Assembly: GCA_903970295.1 (NCBI GenBank)
Contig: CAJCHQ010000204.1
Coordinates: 1 to 34,864, forward strand
Length of the DNA: 34,864 nucleotides
Direction: 5' to 3'
Origin: Bryobacterales bacterium
GTDB lineage: Bacteria > Cyanobacteriota > Vampirovibrionia > Obscuribacterales > Obscuribacteraceae
The notes under the pieces are model-generated. The model was not told the DNA's origin. It worked only from the letters and a program-made list of their open reading frames with translations, and searched no databases. This document shows positions 34,833-34,864 of the stretch, one piece after another. Position 1 is the stretch's first letter, and every line of letters starts with the position of its first letter. A program made the translations under genes and the position numbers.

Positions 34833-34864
34833 GTCACTCTCCTTTTGAGTTTAGACGCGAACAA

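Noticed and set aside
1..34864. Mobile elements, CRISPR arrays, tRNA or rRNA genes
   Set aside because: I looked for transposase motifs, spaced direct repeats and tRNA T-arm patterns and saw none.

Overview
The window is one stretch of bacterial chromosome, roughly half G+C, with normal gene density. I see no phage, insertion sequence, CRISPR array, tRNA or rRNA. The gene content includes a membrane Ser/Thr kinase fused to TPR-like repeats, a calpain-type protease with EF-hands, a VIT/vWA protein, a band-7 protein beside a CDC48-like ATPase, and many secreted proteins of unknown function. My best guess is a non-photosynthetic relative of cyanobacteria (Vampirovibrionia/'Melainabacteria', Obscuribacter-like). 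Acidobacteria or planctomycetes are not excluded. TGA is a normal stop in several genes here (for example metE), so the genetic code is standard.

Layout. Positions 1-80 form a perfect spacerless palindrome, probably a fold-back assembly artefact at a contig end, followed by a membrane protein fragment. 0.4-2.5 kb holds two exported proteins. 2.5-5.5 kb on the minus strand is a B12-controlled operon: cobalamin riboswitch, intrinsic terminator, acyl-CoA thioesterase, metE. 5.6-7.9 kb is the kinase, with 15-bp tandem repeats upstream. 8.1-12.7 kb holds a membrane-anchored permuted papain-like protein, an aquaglyceroporin, a 69-aa protein, a trypsin-like protein, a PrxQ peroxiredoxin and DNA polymerase IV.

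12.8-13.9 kb is the most interesting locus: one exported thioredoxin-like reading frame interrupted by a single in-frame TGA directly after a cysteine. A perfect 6-bp hairpin lies at the distance expected of a bacterial SECIS element, so I call it a probable selenoprotein with a Cys-Sec pair.

14.4-16.8 kb carries a degenerate RecB-like nuclease domain divergent from a WYL regulator, then an exported Cys-rich copper-storage-type protein. 16.8-17.1 kb contains a decayed PAS domain. 17.2-20.4 kb is a MerR-type regulator translationally coupled to the VIT/vWA protein, behind a promoter overlapped by a dyad that predicts a leaderless mRNA. 20.5-22.6 kb has a secreted unknown and an exported aldose-1-epimerase homologue with an altered catalytic segment. 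22.6-25.0 kb is the AAA+ ATPase and band-7 pair, and 25.4-27.4 kb the EF-hand calpain. 27.6-30.6 kb has a membrane protein and glycogen debranching enzyme. 30.7-34.0 kb is a probable operon of RidA, class III aminotransferase, GNAT acetyltransferase and a GH18-like barrel. The window ends with a second, exported PrxQ.

Functional themes are thiol/selenol redox chemistry (two PrxQ, the candidate selenoprotein, the Csp-like protein), vitamin-B12-responsive methionine synthesis, and eukaryotic-like signalling or proteolysis modules.
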